A stretch of DNA of 64,000 nucleotides. Source: Megaleporinus macrocephalus (lineage: Eukaryota; Chordata; Actinopteri; Characiformes; Anostomidae). The position numbers and the translations under genes are program-made. Where the stretch lies: positions 37,198,162-37,262,161 of the forward strand of contig CM038704.1 in NCBI GenBank assembly GCA_021613375.1. The letters run 5' to 3'. This document shows positions 10,857-23,924 of this stretch, in pieces (the stretch's first letter is position 1; each line of letters starts with the position of its first letter). The notes under the pieces were generated by a model. The model was not told where the DNA came from and made no database searches. It saw nothing but the letters and a program-made list of their open reading frames with translations.

Positions 10857-11508
10857 GATCAGCCATAACATTAAAACCCTTTGTATTTCTACACTTACAG
10901 ACTGTAGTTCATCTTTAAGGATCAGGACCCCCAAAGGACCATCACAGAGCAGATATTATGTGGGTGGTGCGTCATTCTCAGCGCAGTAGTGACACTGTTG
11001 TGGTGATAGTGTGTGTTATGCTCGTATGCATGGAACAATAAAGTGAACAACTAATGTCCACTTTATTAGACACACCTAGCTCGCTGGTTCATCGTGTAGA
11101 TGTAAAGTCAGAGATCTGTTTTTCGTTGTCATTCTCTAGTCCTTCGCCAGTGGTTAGAGGATGCTGGACACTATTGGCTGGATGTTGCTGGTTGGTGGAT
11201 TATTGCAGTCCAGCAGTGACGGTGAGGTGTTTAAAAACTTCAGCAACTCTGATCCTCTCATTCCAGCACAACACACACTAACACACCACCATCATGTCAG
11301 TAAGAATGATTCACCTCCTTAATAGTACCTGCTCTGTTGTGCTCCTGTGGGGGTCCTGACCATTAAGGAACAGGGTGAAAGGGGGTAAACAATGTATGTA
11401 GCGAATCAGATGGACTACAGTCTGTAATTGTAGAACTACAAAGTGTTAATGTGGAGCTGATAAAACAGACAGTGTGTGTAGATATAAGGAGGTGGTTTTC
11501 ATGGTATG
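10857..11508. mobile_element. Long foldback element (family R13)
   Basis: The left half (CAGCCATAACATTAAAACC, then ACAGACTGTAGTTCATC) is repeated inverted in the right half (GATGGACTACAGTCTGTAAT, then GGTGGTTTTCATGGTATG). The whole element is thus a ~650-bp imperfect palindrome. A TGTCCACTTTATTAGACACACC block lies inside. Related pieces occur at 26537-28036, 43795-44325 and 45048-45265. It has no transposase and is presumably mobilised in trans. Confidence 0.7.
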
Positions 11509-13135
11509 TATGGTATATAGATATATCCATATAGACATTTATGTATTATTAACTTATTGTAAATTATGAATAGGATTTTTTACAACCAGACTCTGCTGAA
11601 CAGAATCAAGAGCTGGCTTAAAAGTTTATTCATTAATCTTAACTAAATTAATGTGGAATATTCTGAATGTTTTGCTGCCAGTATAGCTCAAGGTAATTGA
11701 AGTTTGTGAACTGACTGATATTTTTGCCCGAAACCAAATTTCACTGTGTCAACAAAACTTGTTGGTTTGTCTGGCCTGTCTGGCCTCTTTCACTGCAGCT
11801 TAACTGAATCAACAAATTCAGAGAGCAATCACAAAACCAATAGTCCTCCTGCAGTGTCGTGCAACACCTGCTTAAAAAACCATGGAGGGGACTGAGGTTT
11901 TTTTCCCCACACAAACACACATACACACCCACGCCTGGCTGGGAGATGAATAAAGGAATAAATCACAGCCCGGCCTCTTTTGATGGCCCTATAGGATGTC
12001 ATGGTGAGAGGGGCTTGGTAAATCGCACTTGATGACTATATATGTGGTTTTGAGCCTCAACACCCAAGAGAGCGTTCACTCAGGTGAACGGTTTGGACTG
12101 ATGACCCAGGGGTCCTGCTGTTGCCATGGAATCCAGCAAGATTTTAAACAGCCGTTTATATTCCTATTGACATTTTTGTAGACATTTAGATGACTTTTAC
12201 AGAAGCTACTGAAAAGTCTGACCATGCAAACCAAGTCTAACAAACAATGCATACAGATATGCTTGCAGAACACTGAGCAACTGTTTGTTTATTTTAAAGA
12301 GAGCAAAATGATTAACATTTAGCTGGATAAAAATATTTTCTTTGGTTCCACCAATCAGATAAATATCTATGACATATGGTGAATTGTGAAAATGTATTGA
12401 AGTTAAAAAACAAAATGTGTTGGTAGTTCATTTTCCAGTTAAGGCCTTCAGTCCCTATGGAAGAGCTTGCTGGGTTCTAATCCTGATTGAATTGGTTTTT
12501 TTTTTATTGAGCTTTCCTAGATATTTTACTCCCACATAAATCTAATAATGAGGATTGCTCTAGATGCTTAAATACAATTTGTATGATTTTTCTATTAAAG
12601 AAACAATATGTAGTACATGTTCTGTACTAAATCATGAAACATTACTGTGATATATCATCAGAAACATATTGAAATACTGGCTTCTCCAATAATACTATCA
12701 CAGCCAGTATGTTCTCCTTTAAAATTTCTGTTCCAGAGCAGGAAATCTGTTGTTTCGGCCTGTGATCTAGATGTCCTCATTTTCTTGCTCAGTTAACAGG
12801 ATCAGGTCAGCACATTCATGTAGAAAAATCCTACAAATTAATAAAACCTATATAGCCATGGCTGTTTACTAGGTTTGCGACAACTGGCATGATCAAAAAA
12901 CACGACAAGCTTGACTTTCAACTGACTCTGTTTACGAATGTTATTATTCCTTACATTGAACAAATTCCGACAATCAGTTTACTGTGTAAGACTTGCACCG
13001 CTTGTCGTTGTTCAAGCTTAATGCTACGCTCATCTTGTGCTAGTTCATGTAGGTTCAGTGTCTTTTCTCTCCAATACTTTGAATTTGGGTTGCAGTATCC
13101 AATTAAAACACTTGGTGTCAGTATAACGTACTGCT
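11509..13135. other. No gene seen
   Basis: Mixed AT-rich DNA. A T-run lies near 12500-12509, and a segment at 12880-13130 is open on both strands for about 60-80 codons without a recognisable domain. No RNA gene or complete repeat is identified. Confidence 0.4.
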
Positions 13136-13449
13136 CCATCCATCATCTGCCGCTTTATCCGGCTAGTCGGGGTCATGAGCCAATCCCAGCATCATCAGGT
13201 GAACGTGGGGTACACCATGGACAATTCGCCAGTTCATCGCATGGCCAACATTCACTCACGCACACACACCAAGGGACAATTTAGAGTTACCGATCAACCT
13301 AATGTGCATGTGTTTGGACTGTGGGAGGAAACCCACTCAAGCACGGGGGGAAACATGCAAACGCCATACAGAACGGCCTGGACCGGGAATCGAACCCAGA
13401 TACTTATACTGTGAGGATACAGTGCTAACCACTACACCACTGTGCCGCC
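13136..13449 (-). mobile_element. tRNA-derived SINE, copy 1
   Basis: Read on the minus strand it opens GGCGGCACAGTGGTGTAG and has a tRNA-like A box (TGGTGTAGTGGTTAGCA) and B box (GGTTCGATTCC), followed by a tRNA-unrelated body and a GGATGGATGG-like tail. Imperfect 14-base direct repeats (TATAACGTACTGCT and TATAACACATTGCT) flank it. The sister copy is at 29230-29542. It is not a functional tRNA gene: the acceptor and anticodon arms do not fold as a cloverleaf. Confidence 0.8.
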
Positions 13450-13479
13450 ATTATAACACATTGCTAATTAAGTTAATTA

Positions 13480-13527
13480 AAAAAAAAAAAAAAAAAAATT
13501 TTAACTTAATGTTTTTATATTATGAAA

Positions 13528-13567
<40 letters not shown>
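13480..13567. repeat. Poly-A run and (TA)n microsatellite
   Basis: An A-run (about 13480-13498) is followed 33 bases later by a pure TA tract at 13532-13567. Simple sequence only. Confidence 0.9.
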
Positions 13568-13569
<2 letters not shown>

Positions 13570-14834
13570 TATATAAAAGGAAAGTTGACAACTGTACATA
13601 TTCAGTTTATACCACATTGCTGATTATAAACATATTTTACTATGAGTTGATTTTTTGATTTTCAAAGTTAGAAGCACAAACTCTTGAGTGTAAGCTAAAT
13701 GTCATATAATATACTATATAACTGTGCAGTTGTTCTGATCATTATGTTACAGTATGTATTTTGAATTTGCAGCAAAAGAACAAATTTTTTTCTAAAGGAA
13801 CATTCCCTGAAGCTCTATATTATATCCATCATAATAGAATGGCATACAGTCACACTGTGGTCATGTTTGAATCATGTATGATGCTTAAAGCATCAGCGTC
13901 AGTTTGCATCAGGCGCCGGTGGCTGTTCAGCTTCATATCCCTTTTAAGTGTTCCTAAATATTTATGACTGAAATGCATTTTCAGCTATTCTGTATTTTTT
14001 TTCTGTCTTCTTTTTTTTTCATTCCGAGGGCTTTGGTTCAAATGGAACTCAAATCAAAGAGTGCTGGAGACAATGTCGGTGGGCAGGGGGATGAAAGAGC
14101 AGCAGTGCCGTGGCTTCAGGGAGATAAAACGAGTTTCTCCCCTATGAAAGTATGGCACCCCTGTATATAAAGACAGAAAGACATACAGAGAGAGAGGGAG
14201 ATAGAAATGAGGGACGGAAGAGAGTGAGCGGAGAAGGGGGAATTACACAGAGACTGACAGCTGGGATGAGAGGGAGGAAGAGAGAGAGCAGGAGAAAGTG
14301 TGAGAGAGTGCTGGTAGAGGAATAGAGGCCTATGCCCCGCAGGAATTGCTCAATAAACAGAAGAAAACAAAAGAGCATTAGGGAGATGAACCCTGCTGGC
14401 TGTTCTGCTCGGAATAGCTTCATGCACTGAGACTTCCATTCCGTTCTCTCCATTCTGCCTCACAGTAAGATAAAAAATGTTCTTTGATCATTTCCAACTA
14501 AATATTTTGTTTGTAATTGAAACTTTTTAACGTCCTAATTTTAGTTCTTGTTGTTTCAATGAAGCTATATCAATACTGTGACTAAATACGTATGTGCCAA
14601 TAAAGCTTACTGAATAGAACTGAATAGAATAGCTATGGGGATATTATTGCAGTAGCCTAATGTTTCAGACTGAAAGAGATATATGGTAATTCAGTGTACC
14701 AAAGCTGGCTTTTTGCTGTGGACTTTATTTAGAAGTCTCTCCTGATGTAACATAGCAATTTGGGAACATCTGGATGATCATAATGCATCTTTATGAACTG
14801 CTTTCCTTGACTATCTTTAAATGTGATGCGATGG
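13568..14834. other. No gene seen; purine-rich tract at 14172-14305
   Basis: 14172-14305 is a GA-rich (AGAGAGGGAG-type) tract of about 130 bases. Its + strand is almost all purine, which could form an H-DNA type structure. No coding exon is supported in the rest. Confidence 0.5.
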
Positions 14835-15400
14835 CGTTTTAAGCTTGATGTCCAGTAGTCACTAATTATGTGATTAGGACACTAAACACATAGTGAAATG
14901 TTTTCCATAGGCTAACAGTGTGATCCAGGAAATGCTACATAACACACTACTGACCTTTAGAGTTTGGCTTTGTTCTGACATTTCTACGCCAAGCTAGAGA
15001 GCTTTAAACATCAGATATTAAACAGGGTTATGTCCAGTTTCCTGAAGACTGCAAAAAAGTCATGAGAGAGTGATGGAGAGTGAGCATGAGGTTTTACAAT
15101 ACTGTAAAGTTTGAGGTCTGTTACTCATATTTTTGCTAAATCATGGCACTCTTTGATCTTCCAACGTAAGCAAGCTTCGCAGCAAATCCGTCTATGGTGC
15201 GCCTAAGTAAGATACAAGTTTACGACATCCCCTCTGAAGCTTGAATTTGTAACAGATTTTTAAAGCTATTGCAAAGCTTTCCCCCTTGTGATTTTATGCA
15301 TGACATCATCAGCAGTTAGTCAACATCGACCACAATTTTCATCATATAACTGTCGAGTTAAAAATTCCGAAGTGGTGCGGCCCCTAGTGCCCAATCATTG
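14835..15400 (+). repeat. Dispersed ~580-bp repeat (family R3), copy 1
   Basis: Blocks appear in the same order and orientation at 20210-20810: AAGCTTGATGT start, a GGCTAACAnTGnnATCCAG block, a CAGTTTCC...CTGTAAAGTTT block, and an ending with GTGATTTTATnCATGACATCATCAG and CATCATATAACTGTC. Identity is patchy, so the pair is old. No ends or target duplication could be fixed; class unknown. Confidence 0.55.
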
Positions 15401-16620
15401 TCCTGGATGCCTGCTAATTTAAAATTCGGTATTAATTTACCAGACCTGTTTCAGGCAATAAAGGCCCTCAGAAGCATCTGAATATAAAAGTCGGTGTGTT
15501 GGATCTAAAATTTGTAGGACGGTAGATCCCAGGACTGATATTGTGTTAACCTGACCAAAATATTACTGCCACTTTTGTCACTGCTGCCCTAGAGCATTGA
15601 ATATGGTCACCCAGAAGCGTACAAACTATGGATCGACATAAAGTAGCTAGCCAATGTTAGTCAATTAGCAGTAACCTGTGCTTTGACAATGAAGAATCTC
15701 TTGTCTTTCATCTCCCACATGTCAGTCTTACTGTTCCTTCCACATACACAATTCATATAGCTGTCAGTTTCCTGGGAGGGACTTTGTTTTCAGTGAATCA
15801 AATACTCTGACTGGTGCTGTATAAAGATTACTACAACTTGTAGCATGTTCTTATATCTTTGGTTTTCTTTTAGTTTTTTTAGGCGATCAAAATATCTGAC
15901 AACATGTTTCCATCTTACCGAAGAACCATTTAATGATAAGATTTGTCACAGTTTCGTATATACATGCCTTGCTTATCAAGAACCACTTTTTTTTCTAGTG
16001 TGCTACATCCACATCACGCAGCTCCCACCATGCTCCCTACCAGCACATTAAGATCAGATTAGGGTTGGCACTAAACTCTGCAGGTCGGCTGGAGACACCT
16101 GCATTAGGTTATAAAAATAAAATGCCAGAGTTTATTTGAGCGATGCTAAAGAATAACAACTGTTAGTTCCCTAAAGCAGTTGCTCTTCCTCAGGGTCCCA
16201 TAGACTGTCTGCACTTTTGTTAGTCTATCAGTGTTAAGCGAAACTGTGAGCTTTAAGAGCCAGTTTAATAACTACTGCCCCAAAAAACTCCTTAAAGAGC
16301 TATTAGTTCCTCTATTAAGGTTCTTCTTTATCCCAAGAGCAAGAAACTAATATGCTAAATATATGATAATTAAAAAATATATATATGAATTCTGTCAACT
16401 TCCAAAGCGCAGTACATGAACAGACGCCCATATATCAGCATGGTTGTTAGAGCAGGATAAAACAGCGTGAGTTATGGCTGCTCCTTTCAGCCCCATTACA
16501 CCTTTAAACTTGTGTAATTGAATGTCTAAGTCTGTGCTAGTAACTCTACTTGTAGACTTATAAAAGTAAGGACGTTGAGTCATTTTGAGAATTTATCCCC
16601 TTTCTGGGAATCAATTGGCC
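15401..16620. other. No gene seen
   Basis: Mixed AT-rich sequence without recognisable exon, RNA gene or assigned repeat. Confidence 0.4.
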
Positions 16621-16623
16621 TAC

Positions 16624-16731
16624 AGGGCACAAGTGTGGATAGCCTAGCAGCTGTAGATCTTCTCAACCCGTTCACGGTTTAATCCCAAGTGCCCTGACAC
16701 CCTAACCGCTCTGGGGGAAACATCCCCAGAG
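16624..16731 (+). repeat. Possible tRNA-like SINE head and hairpin
   Basis: AGGGCAC (16624-16630) pairs perfectly with GTGCCCT (16689-16695), enclosing 72 bases, the length of a tRNA. An A-box-like TAGCCTAGCAG and a B-box-like GGTTTAATCC lie inside. Directly after is a perfect hairpin, CTCTGGGG (16709-16716) with CCCCAGAG (16724-16731). D, anticodon and T arms are not convincing, so a decayed SINE head is likelier than a tRNA gene. Confidence 0.3.
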
Positions 16732-17509
16732 TTGGCTAACCCAGTGTCCTTTAGGGGAAAAGGGAAATGAGCTTTTAATAAAGAGCCAACACAAACATTT
16801 AAGCCTTGAAACAAACTTTTAAGTAGGCAATGTACAACGACAGCACATTTATCTTGCAGTTAGTTTGTGAGCCACTTAAGAGAACTACAAAACACCTACA
16901 CCTAGCATCAGAGCTACTTTCTAGGATGCTAACAGCAAAGTAAACATAACATGAACTGCACATCAAAGCCCAAAACCATCAGACACGGTGATCACAGTCA
17001 CCGCCAGCAAGCACCAAATCCATTTACATGCAAGACAAAGAAAGCAGCATCTGTGCGATGTCCGTCCTGCTGGAGATTAGCCGGGATTACAAGCAGGCTT
17101 ATGCTAATCGTGCAAAATGGTGATAGCGGTAGGATGCGAATCATACAGCAAAATATTTGGACACTTAAAACTGTCCCTGACAATACAGAGAGTTTTTCTC
17201 GTAACACTTTCCTCAAAACCTGCTGCAAAACATTGACATTAGCATCTCATAGCAGGCTGTCATGCTGTCATAAACTATCATGACCAGTTTTGTTCAGTAA
17301 TAAGATAGTGTCATGTTACTGTCATAATATTTGATACTATTGTTATGAAGGTCCCATCTTCCCATCTGGGTCCAAGCCTCTACTGCTTTTGAGGAAATAT
17401 TACAATAAGTTGTAATTCTTAACTAAATGAGAAAAAAAACAACAAAAGTTTGATGCCAGTGGGCTCTAACGTTAGCTAGCTGAGCCAGGCGCCTGTTCCT
17501 GGGGCACCA

Positions 17510-17690
17510 ATGAGACTGGTGAGAGGTGGCGAGAAGGCAATATGTGCTGATGTCAGAGAGGAGGCCATCAGCCACAGGAAATGTGGGAGGAGACCAACAG
17601 CCACAAGAGACGGCAGGAGGAGGCCAACAACCATAAGAAATGATGAGAGGAGGCCAATAGCCAGAAGAGACAGTGGGAAGACATAGAGTA
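17510..17690 (+). repeat. Degenerate ~31-bp minisatellite
   Basis: Five or so units of the form GAGGAGGCCAACAGCCACAAG followed by a GAAATGG/GAGACGG-like segment run head to tail with many substitutions. Related units occur at 28240-28330, and inverted at 28425-28510. The frame is closed on + and has only a leucine-rich chance frame on the minus strand. Confidence 0.6.
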
Positions 17691-19083
17691 GCAAGAGGAA
17701 TGATAACACTGCCTGTGGCACAAAACCCGTCTCCAGTCTCCTACCTCCTGCTACCCTTTAGGTTTGATCCCAACCACCAAGCTGTGAAATGAGGGCAGTG
17801 ACCTGGTAGGCGGAGCAGTAAACTCTCTTTCCCTCAGCTCAGGTGTGCGCCTTGCCTCACAATGAGGGCCGGTTTGGCTTTTTGAATCACAGACACCTTT
17901 AAAAGGAGCAGAGAGGGATAAAAGGCGGAGAGTGTGACAAGCAGCAATAACAGAAAGGACTGGTGAGCTTAAAAACTGAAGTGTGACAGGGATTGACAAG
18001 TCAGGGGGAGCTACCCAGCATTTTTTTTCGTTTTTGGTGGACTTGTTTTATGTTTGGGTGTGAAAGAAGAGGAAATAATTGCTGCATCTGTCTTTCCTGC
18101 CTCCAGTGGCCTTAATCTTCCTGGGGCTGCCCAGGGTGCGATACTCTAGCTAACATAATTAACATTAGCACCCACTGGTGCTAACTCCCTTCAGTGTTTT
18201 CTTTTTGTTTTGTTTTGTTTGGGTTTGTTTTTTTTTTTTTTTTGTTATGAACCCACATCTTTATGTATCGATCATCAGGCTTGTCTTTACCTTAGATGGC
18301 TGGCCACCAAAACACAAAGATGCGGGTTGATAGCAAAAAAAAAAACAATAGGCTATATCAAGGGTCTGCACAAAGGGCCAGTTTATGCTAACATTAGTTA
18401 GCTTAGTTAGCTGATATTAGAGCCTGTTTTCTGTTTGTTTAGGAATTGTAACTCACCGTATATTATATGTATACTGTTACTGTAGTCTTTCTCTTTCTCC
18501 TCACAAGAAAAGTGATAGAATGACAATTCAGTAGTCTTTTTTTGACATAAGAAAGTTATTGTTATGTAGCTGGGTGCAAGTGACTTAATATTTATAATTT
18601 TTCTTGTTTCTTTCAGTTCTGTATTACTGTTGCACCTTAAGCAAGTCTGCCATAATTTGTTAAGACCTAAGGTATGTGACTCATCTGAAATGAATCAAAC
18701 AAGGCGTACATTATTTGCCACCAATGGCTTAAGTTTGCTGATATAAAATGTAAAATGAAAAGTTGAGAGTCGTGACCCGAACACGCAGCAGACCCGGGTC
18801 GAATCCGCTAAACGTTTGTAACTGCTGCGCGGATCTGCCGGAGGATATTTGATTGACTATATGGGGACATTACAGAACGTCCCATGGGTGGACATTTCTT
18901 TAGGACTAGAATAGGACCTGTTGCCAACGTCAATTAAGGTCTGCTAATGTCCTCCAGCGAACGTATAGGACTTTAGTTGTTTGTTGGGTTGTTCTGTGAA
19001 TATCTTATTTCAGTCCATATGACATCAAATACTGAACTACTGAACTCTGAATCTTTAAATATACTCTTTGGTACATGTCAAAA
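17691..19083. other. No gene seen; poly-T run at 18229-18243
   Basis: Contains a T-rich tract (18195-18243) and a GC-richer patch at 18770-18850 with CGGATCTGCCGG-type words that may be a transposon remnant. No coding exon is recognised. Confidence 0.4.
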
Positions 19084-19260
19084 TACATTTTGTATTTCCA
19101 CATATATTTGAGAATATATTGCAATATAAATAATATATTTAGATATGGTTGTAAATATATTCCTCATATATTTATGAATATATTTCAATATAAATTATAT
19201 ACTTAGATATGGTTGTAAATATATTACCATATGATTGACATATATTTCCTTTACTGAAAA
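19084..19260 (+). repeat. AT-rich tandem duplication (~65-bp unit)
   Basis: Two and a half units sharing TTTAGATATGGTTGTAAATA and a TTTGAGAATATATTnCAATATAAAT-like part. Similar ATATATTTCAATATAAA words recur at 22140-22400. Confidence 0.55.
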
Positions 19261-20209
19261 ACATATGTCATTATATTTTTTTTCCATATGGGTTGTTTTG
19301 AGCATATTGGTATGTAGTAAATGAGAAGGAAATTAAGCTAAATCTGCATTCAAGTACACACAGAAACTGAAGACCTTTGGATGGTATTCCTTCAAGAGAA
19401 AAGACTATAAATGATTTCCTTGTCACGGTGGCTTTTCGGGCCACCGCCAAAGTTAGTTTTGATATTCTGAAAGGTCATTGCGGCAGATAATAGCCTCCAT
19501 TTTTATAAAATCGTCTCAAAACAGTTTTATCACGGATGACTTTTAAAGGTCTCTTACTTTGTTTGGTCGGATGGTGGATGAGACCTGTGCGTTACATAAC
19601 TTTATTCATCTGTATCGCAGACAGTTGAAAGCAATAGCATAAAATCCCAGTTGGTAAAACAAAGCTAAGTGAAAGTCCCCAAATCCCCATGCTAATAATA
19701 CAATGCTAATCTTTGGATGAGTGCTCAGACTCTTAATTGCAAATATCACTGGTAGGAGCGGGCTTAACCAAACAGCTACAGAGGCAGCGATAGCGGAGTT
19801 CACGTGCTGTTAGGACAGTGAAGTGTGTTTCTGGCTGCCGCAGTAGTAGTCAGGATTGTGGGGGTGCAGAGATGCTGCTATTGTGATTAGCATGTTTAGC
19901 AAAGTGCGAGTGAGCCAACAGATTCTTCTTAAACTGGTTCCAAATGCTGGAGAGCATGTTGGCAGTGCTGTGTTGTTTTCTGACAGGCTTTCTGAAAAGC
20001 CTTTTTAGATGGCAACTGTCATGCATGCAAAAATGGTTTAAAGGGTATGTTTAAAATTAAAGGGTAACACTGAACACTGGAAAAGTGTTAGTTGTCTTGT
20101 ACTAGATTTGTATTAAAAGACTAAATGTGCCAGATAAAAGAAAATACAATCAAGTAACTGCAGGTTGCACAAACTGGCCGAACAGTTGTGCTGACCTCAC
20201 TGCTCGGAG
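19261..20209. other. No gene seen
   Basis: Mixed sequence. 19430-19560 carries TTTTCGGGCCACCG and is slightly GC-richer, with no recognised function. Confidence 0.4.
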
Positions 20210-20810
20210 ATGGAGCTTTAAGCTTGATGTTGGTCCCCGATCACATGATTTTGCCACTAACAATATGAATGCCTGATGATGAGCCTGGTGAATTCAGGCT
20301 CTGTATTTTTGGTTTACTGAAAGCTATAATCCAGGGACAGTTAAAAAAAAAAACACCTCGCTCCACTGATCTGTGGAGTTCTAACATCTCTCTGCCGATC
20401 TGCAGTGCTTTAAAGAGAAGATGGTGAATGTGGTTATCTCCAGTTTCCCAAAGGCTACAATAAAAAGACATCTGTGGTTGGAGAGGGAGCATAATGCCTT
20501 ATAACCCTGTAAAGTTTAAAGTTGGTTAATCTCATTTTCAAGAATTATGGGGCCTGTAGATTTCTTTGCTTCTTCAGGGCTCATATCTTTGAGTTCCCTT
20601 TAGGCTAACAATGCAATCCAGTTGGCTTGTTGAAAAGGGCACATCTAACACTCTACATCTAACACCCTAAGGAGTTTGACCTAGTCACTGATTTTTATTG
20701 TCACTAGCATTCCTTTCTCCTGTGATTTTATTCATGACATCATCAGAAAATAATCAACTTCAACTTGATTTTCATCATATAACTGTCATCCTTAAAAAGT
20801 GTGAAGTCAT
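20210..20810 (+). repeat. Dispersed repeat (family R3), copy 2
   Basis: Diverged same-orientation copy of 14835-15400 (see that entry). An extra ~100 bases with GCCTGATGATGAGCC lie near the left end. An A-run is at 20342-20353. Confidence 0.55.
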
Positions 20811-22484
20811 ACAACTTTTGCAAATAACTCAACCATAATATTTATATTTGTTTATGTCACTTATACAAAAGAATTTGTCTTAGTGAGGCACACATGTATG
20901 ACAATATTACACTAAGAGAAAAGCACAAGACACAATAATATACAATAGGACAAGATACAATAAATATAATAAAGAATAAGAATAATAAGAGACACAAAGC
21001 CAGGAAAGGTGTTAATGAGTGTGATATTGCTTTGCTGAACAGATATATGAATATCTTTGCTTATATGAGTTACTGTAATACGGGAAAATTCAGTTTAAGT
21101 ATGAGTTTAAATGTGAAGTACATGGTGATCACTGTGGTAATGAGAGTAACAACTATGGGGAAAAACCTGTTAGCATGTCTGGTTGTGCTGGTCTTAATGG
21201 TCCTGAGTTTTCTGCCAGAGAGAAGTGTCTGGAAGATATGATGTCCAGGATGTGAGGGGTCAGCTGTAATTTTGCCAGCATGTTTCTGCTTGCTAAAGTT
21301 TGTTCCCTCTCATAAAAAAGAATTCATATCATATTTATAATGCCAATATAAAAAGATCATATAATGATAGCTTTGGTCTCAATTCAAACCTAAATCAAAC
21401 CATTATGGATCACAGTGTTAGATCAGACTTGACATTTCAGAAGATTGACTTCACACTGTGGCTGTTTCGAATATCTCAGAAGGTTTATTTGAAAGTGTGC
21501 TAGAGCTGCTGTGAACATTTTAGGTCAGTTTTATACGACAATGCCACTGAGGTGTCAAAACATTTTGGTGTTAAATCTTCTGACAGTTTGCCCCAGGAGT
21601 GACTTTTGGCCTTCCAGGGTCAAATTTCCCCTTCATGCTGTCAATTCAACACTAGCTCAAAGATACAACAGCATAAAACACACACATAAAAACTGAAATG
21701 AACTTTGGATCTTCATTCCCTTTACAGCTGAAAGGGTTCAGCTACTGTCACCCTCACACAGCTCGAGCTGAGCCACATGACACAAAAGTGAATATGAGGT
21801 ACACTGTCTCATTAGCAAGATGGCAGTAATCTGTGTCCATCCTAAAGACTGTTATTAACATTATGTACATGTCCAGTCCCATTAAATCATTTGGTCAGTT
21901 GCACAGCAGGTCACCTGCAGTAGAACACAATAGTAGGAAATGAGAACAGAAATACAGCAATTTCCTCTACAGCCATCCTGAACTATCACTGCCAACACTG
22001 TGCCAACACAATTACCAAATAGAACATGTAAAGTCAATATACTCTTTCTCTCTTCCTGCCCCATGGAAATGAAATATACTCTAATACATTGGCAGTATCG
22101 CAAAATACATTTTCAGAAGATTATTTTATACATGAAGATGTATAAAATAATATTATTATAATACAACTGTATAATTACATTTTTCAATATATTTCAATAA
22201 ATACATTTATATATGTTACACCCTATTTTATTATGTTCTATATTATTGTACAATATACAGTAATAGAGTATATACCACTGTTATCTGTTTCTCAGTTAAT
22301 CATTAGTTGTATATGTGTGTATTAAAATTACTTTAATATATACAATATCAATATATTTCACTACATTCATGTAAAATGTAATGTAAAAAGTAATATGCAT
22401 ATAATATGCATATAATAATTAAAAAATACAATATATATTTTTAATTAAAACATGCTACTCTATTTTTCACATATTTGCAGCACA
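20811..22484. other. No gene seen; strongly AT-rich towards the right
   Basis: Open frames of 60-70 codons occur but lack domains or splice context. From 22120 the sequence is almost entirely A and T, with ATATATTT-type words. Confidence 0.4.
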
Positions 22485-22725
22485 TATTTTATAATGTGTA
22501 TTTCACCGCCACTGTGCAAAAATGGCAACTTCCCAGGCATAAAACAGTCTTTACTTTCATTGTATGTAAATGGAACCAGATTATATATTATAAAAAAACT
22601 ATTTTGTAGCATTTCTATTGGTCCATTAATCAGGACATTTTCACTCAATGTAAACAGCAGCTGTCATGTTTAAATAAAGTAGAAATAAATGTAGATAAAT
22701 ATATTTTTTTTTGGACAGTGAAGAT
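22485..22725 (-). mobile_element. Short MITE (family B), copy 3, inverted
   Basis: The reverse complement of the family-B core is seen: ACAGTCTTTACTTTCATTG, then ATGTAAATGGAACC and ATTTCTATTGGTCC, and the right end TTTTTTTTGGACAGTGAAG is the terminal sequence. The orientation is opposite to the other three copies. Confidence 0.6.
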
Positions 22726-23924
22726 ATATTACTAATATATGATCTATTTTCTAATATATACTCTCTCTCTAATTAATACATTGTCATATATTGTTAAATA
22801 ATCCAATATATAACAAGATATATTACGGTATATATTCTAAATAAAATTTTAATATAGGTTGCAACATTCTCTAAATAAGTGTTTCTTTATATTTATATAT
22901 TACTTTATATTACTAGTATATTTTCACTTAAATGAAACAGCCATGCTATGTAAATATGCTGTGTTTATACGTGAAAATAGATTTTTAAATAAAAAATACA
23001 TTTAAAAAAACATTACTTTCTATATTTGAAGTACTTTTTTAAGCATTTTATGGCTATTACTGCTCCACTCTGTAAAATATATTATATGCTGCAGCAGCTC
23101 AATGGGGAACTTTACAAGGCATTCACGACAATACATTGTCCAAAGTCCAGCATTTACAGCTCTGCATGTTGAAAAGGTGTGCGCATGCCTGACTTGGCCA
23201 CATGCTCGTCCACTCACCAGAATAGCACGCTCACTGTGCTTTAAAGTTCAGTCTTGCATTAAGAGCGCTGGTGGCATTTGAGAAGGTGTCGTATGGGCGG
23301 AGCTGATGCAGAGCTGTTAGAGGCAGCGCAGTGTCCTCAGGGATGGCACTGGCTATTACTCTCCACTAAATTTGACCTTTATTTAATCTACTACTAGACT
23401 GCAGTGCATGACAGGAAGCTGGCAGTTATTTCAGAAAGGTCTTAGGAAGCCTTCAGCCTTCCAGCAGCAGCGCAAACCAGCCATCAAACAACCTGTTAAA
23501 GCAGCCACGACCCGCAGACAACTGGGAGCGCCTAGAATAGCAGACTCTGCTTAGATTCGATCTGAGCATCATCTAAGGAGCAGAGGATATAATAATGATG
23601 GTGGGTTTAATGTTTAATTAATGGGGTGGTGAACGATCTATAGCAATGAGGAGGAGAAGAATGTTTTGTTCGTTTTGGGATTATCAGGATGCTCATTACA
23701 AACATAAGGAATATAAAAACTGACCACAGTGAAAGTATTCTGAATTTGTGATCAGAAGATGCGCCTGCCTGACCAGTAAAAATATAAAAGAGACTAGAAC
23801 CTGGTGATATGATACAAATTATGAACATCATGGGGTCAAACATCAGGCAACGTTTATTCATTCAGTTATTCAGACGTCTTGTTCCTATCACATTGTGAGC
23901 AACTGATACACTCTAATGATTATA
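22726..23924. other. No gene seen; GC-richer patch at 23200-23530
   Basis: 22726-23040 is AT-rich. 23200-23530 is more balanced, with no simple repeats and words such as TTTGACCTTTA (nuclear-receptor-like half-site) and CAGCAGCAGCGC. It could be a regulatory element, but only comparison with other fish could show this. Confidence 0.35.

Noticed and set aside
12889..13284. 131-codon + frame
   Set aside because: Runs into the SINE at 13136 and has no domain or splice context.
13380..13449. tRNA-like A and B boxes on the minus strand
   Set aside because: They belong to a SINE head; no cloverleaf, and the same head recurs at 29.5 kb.
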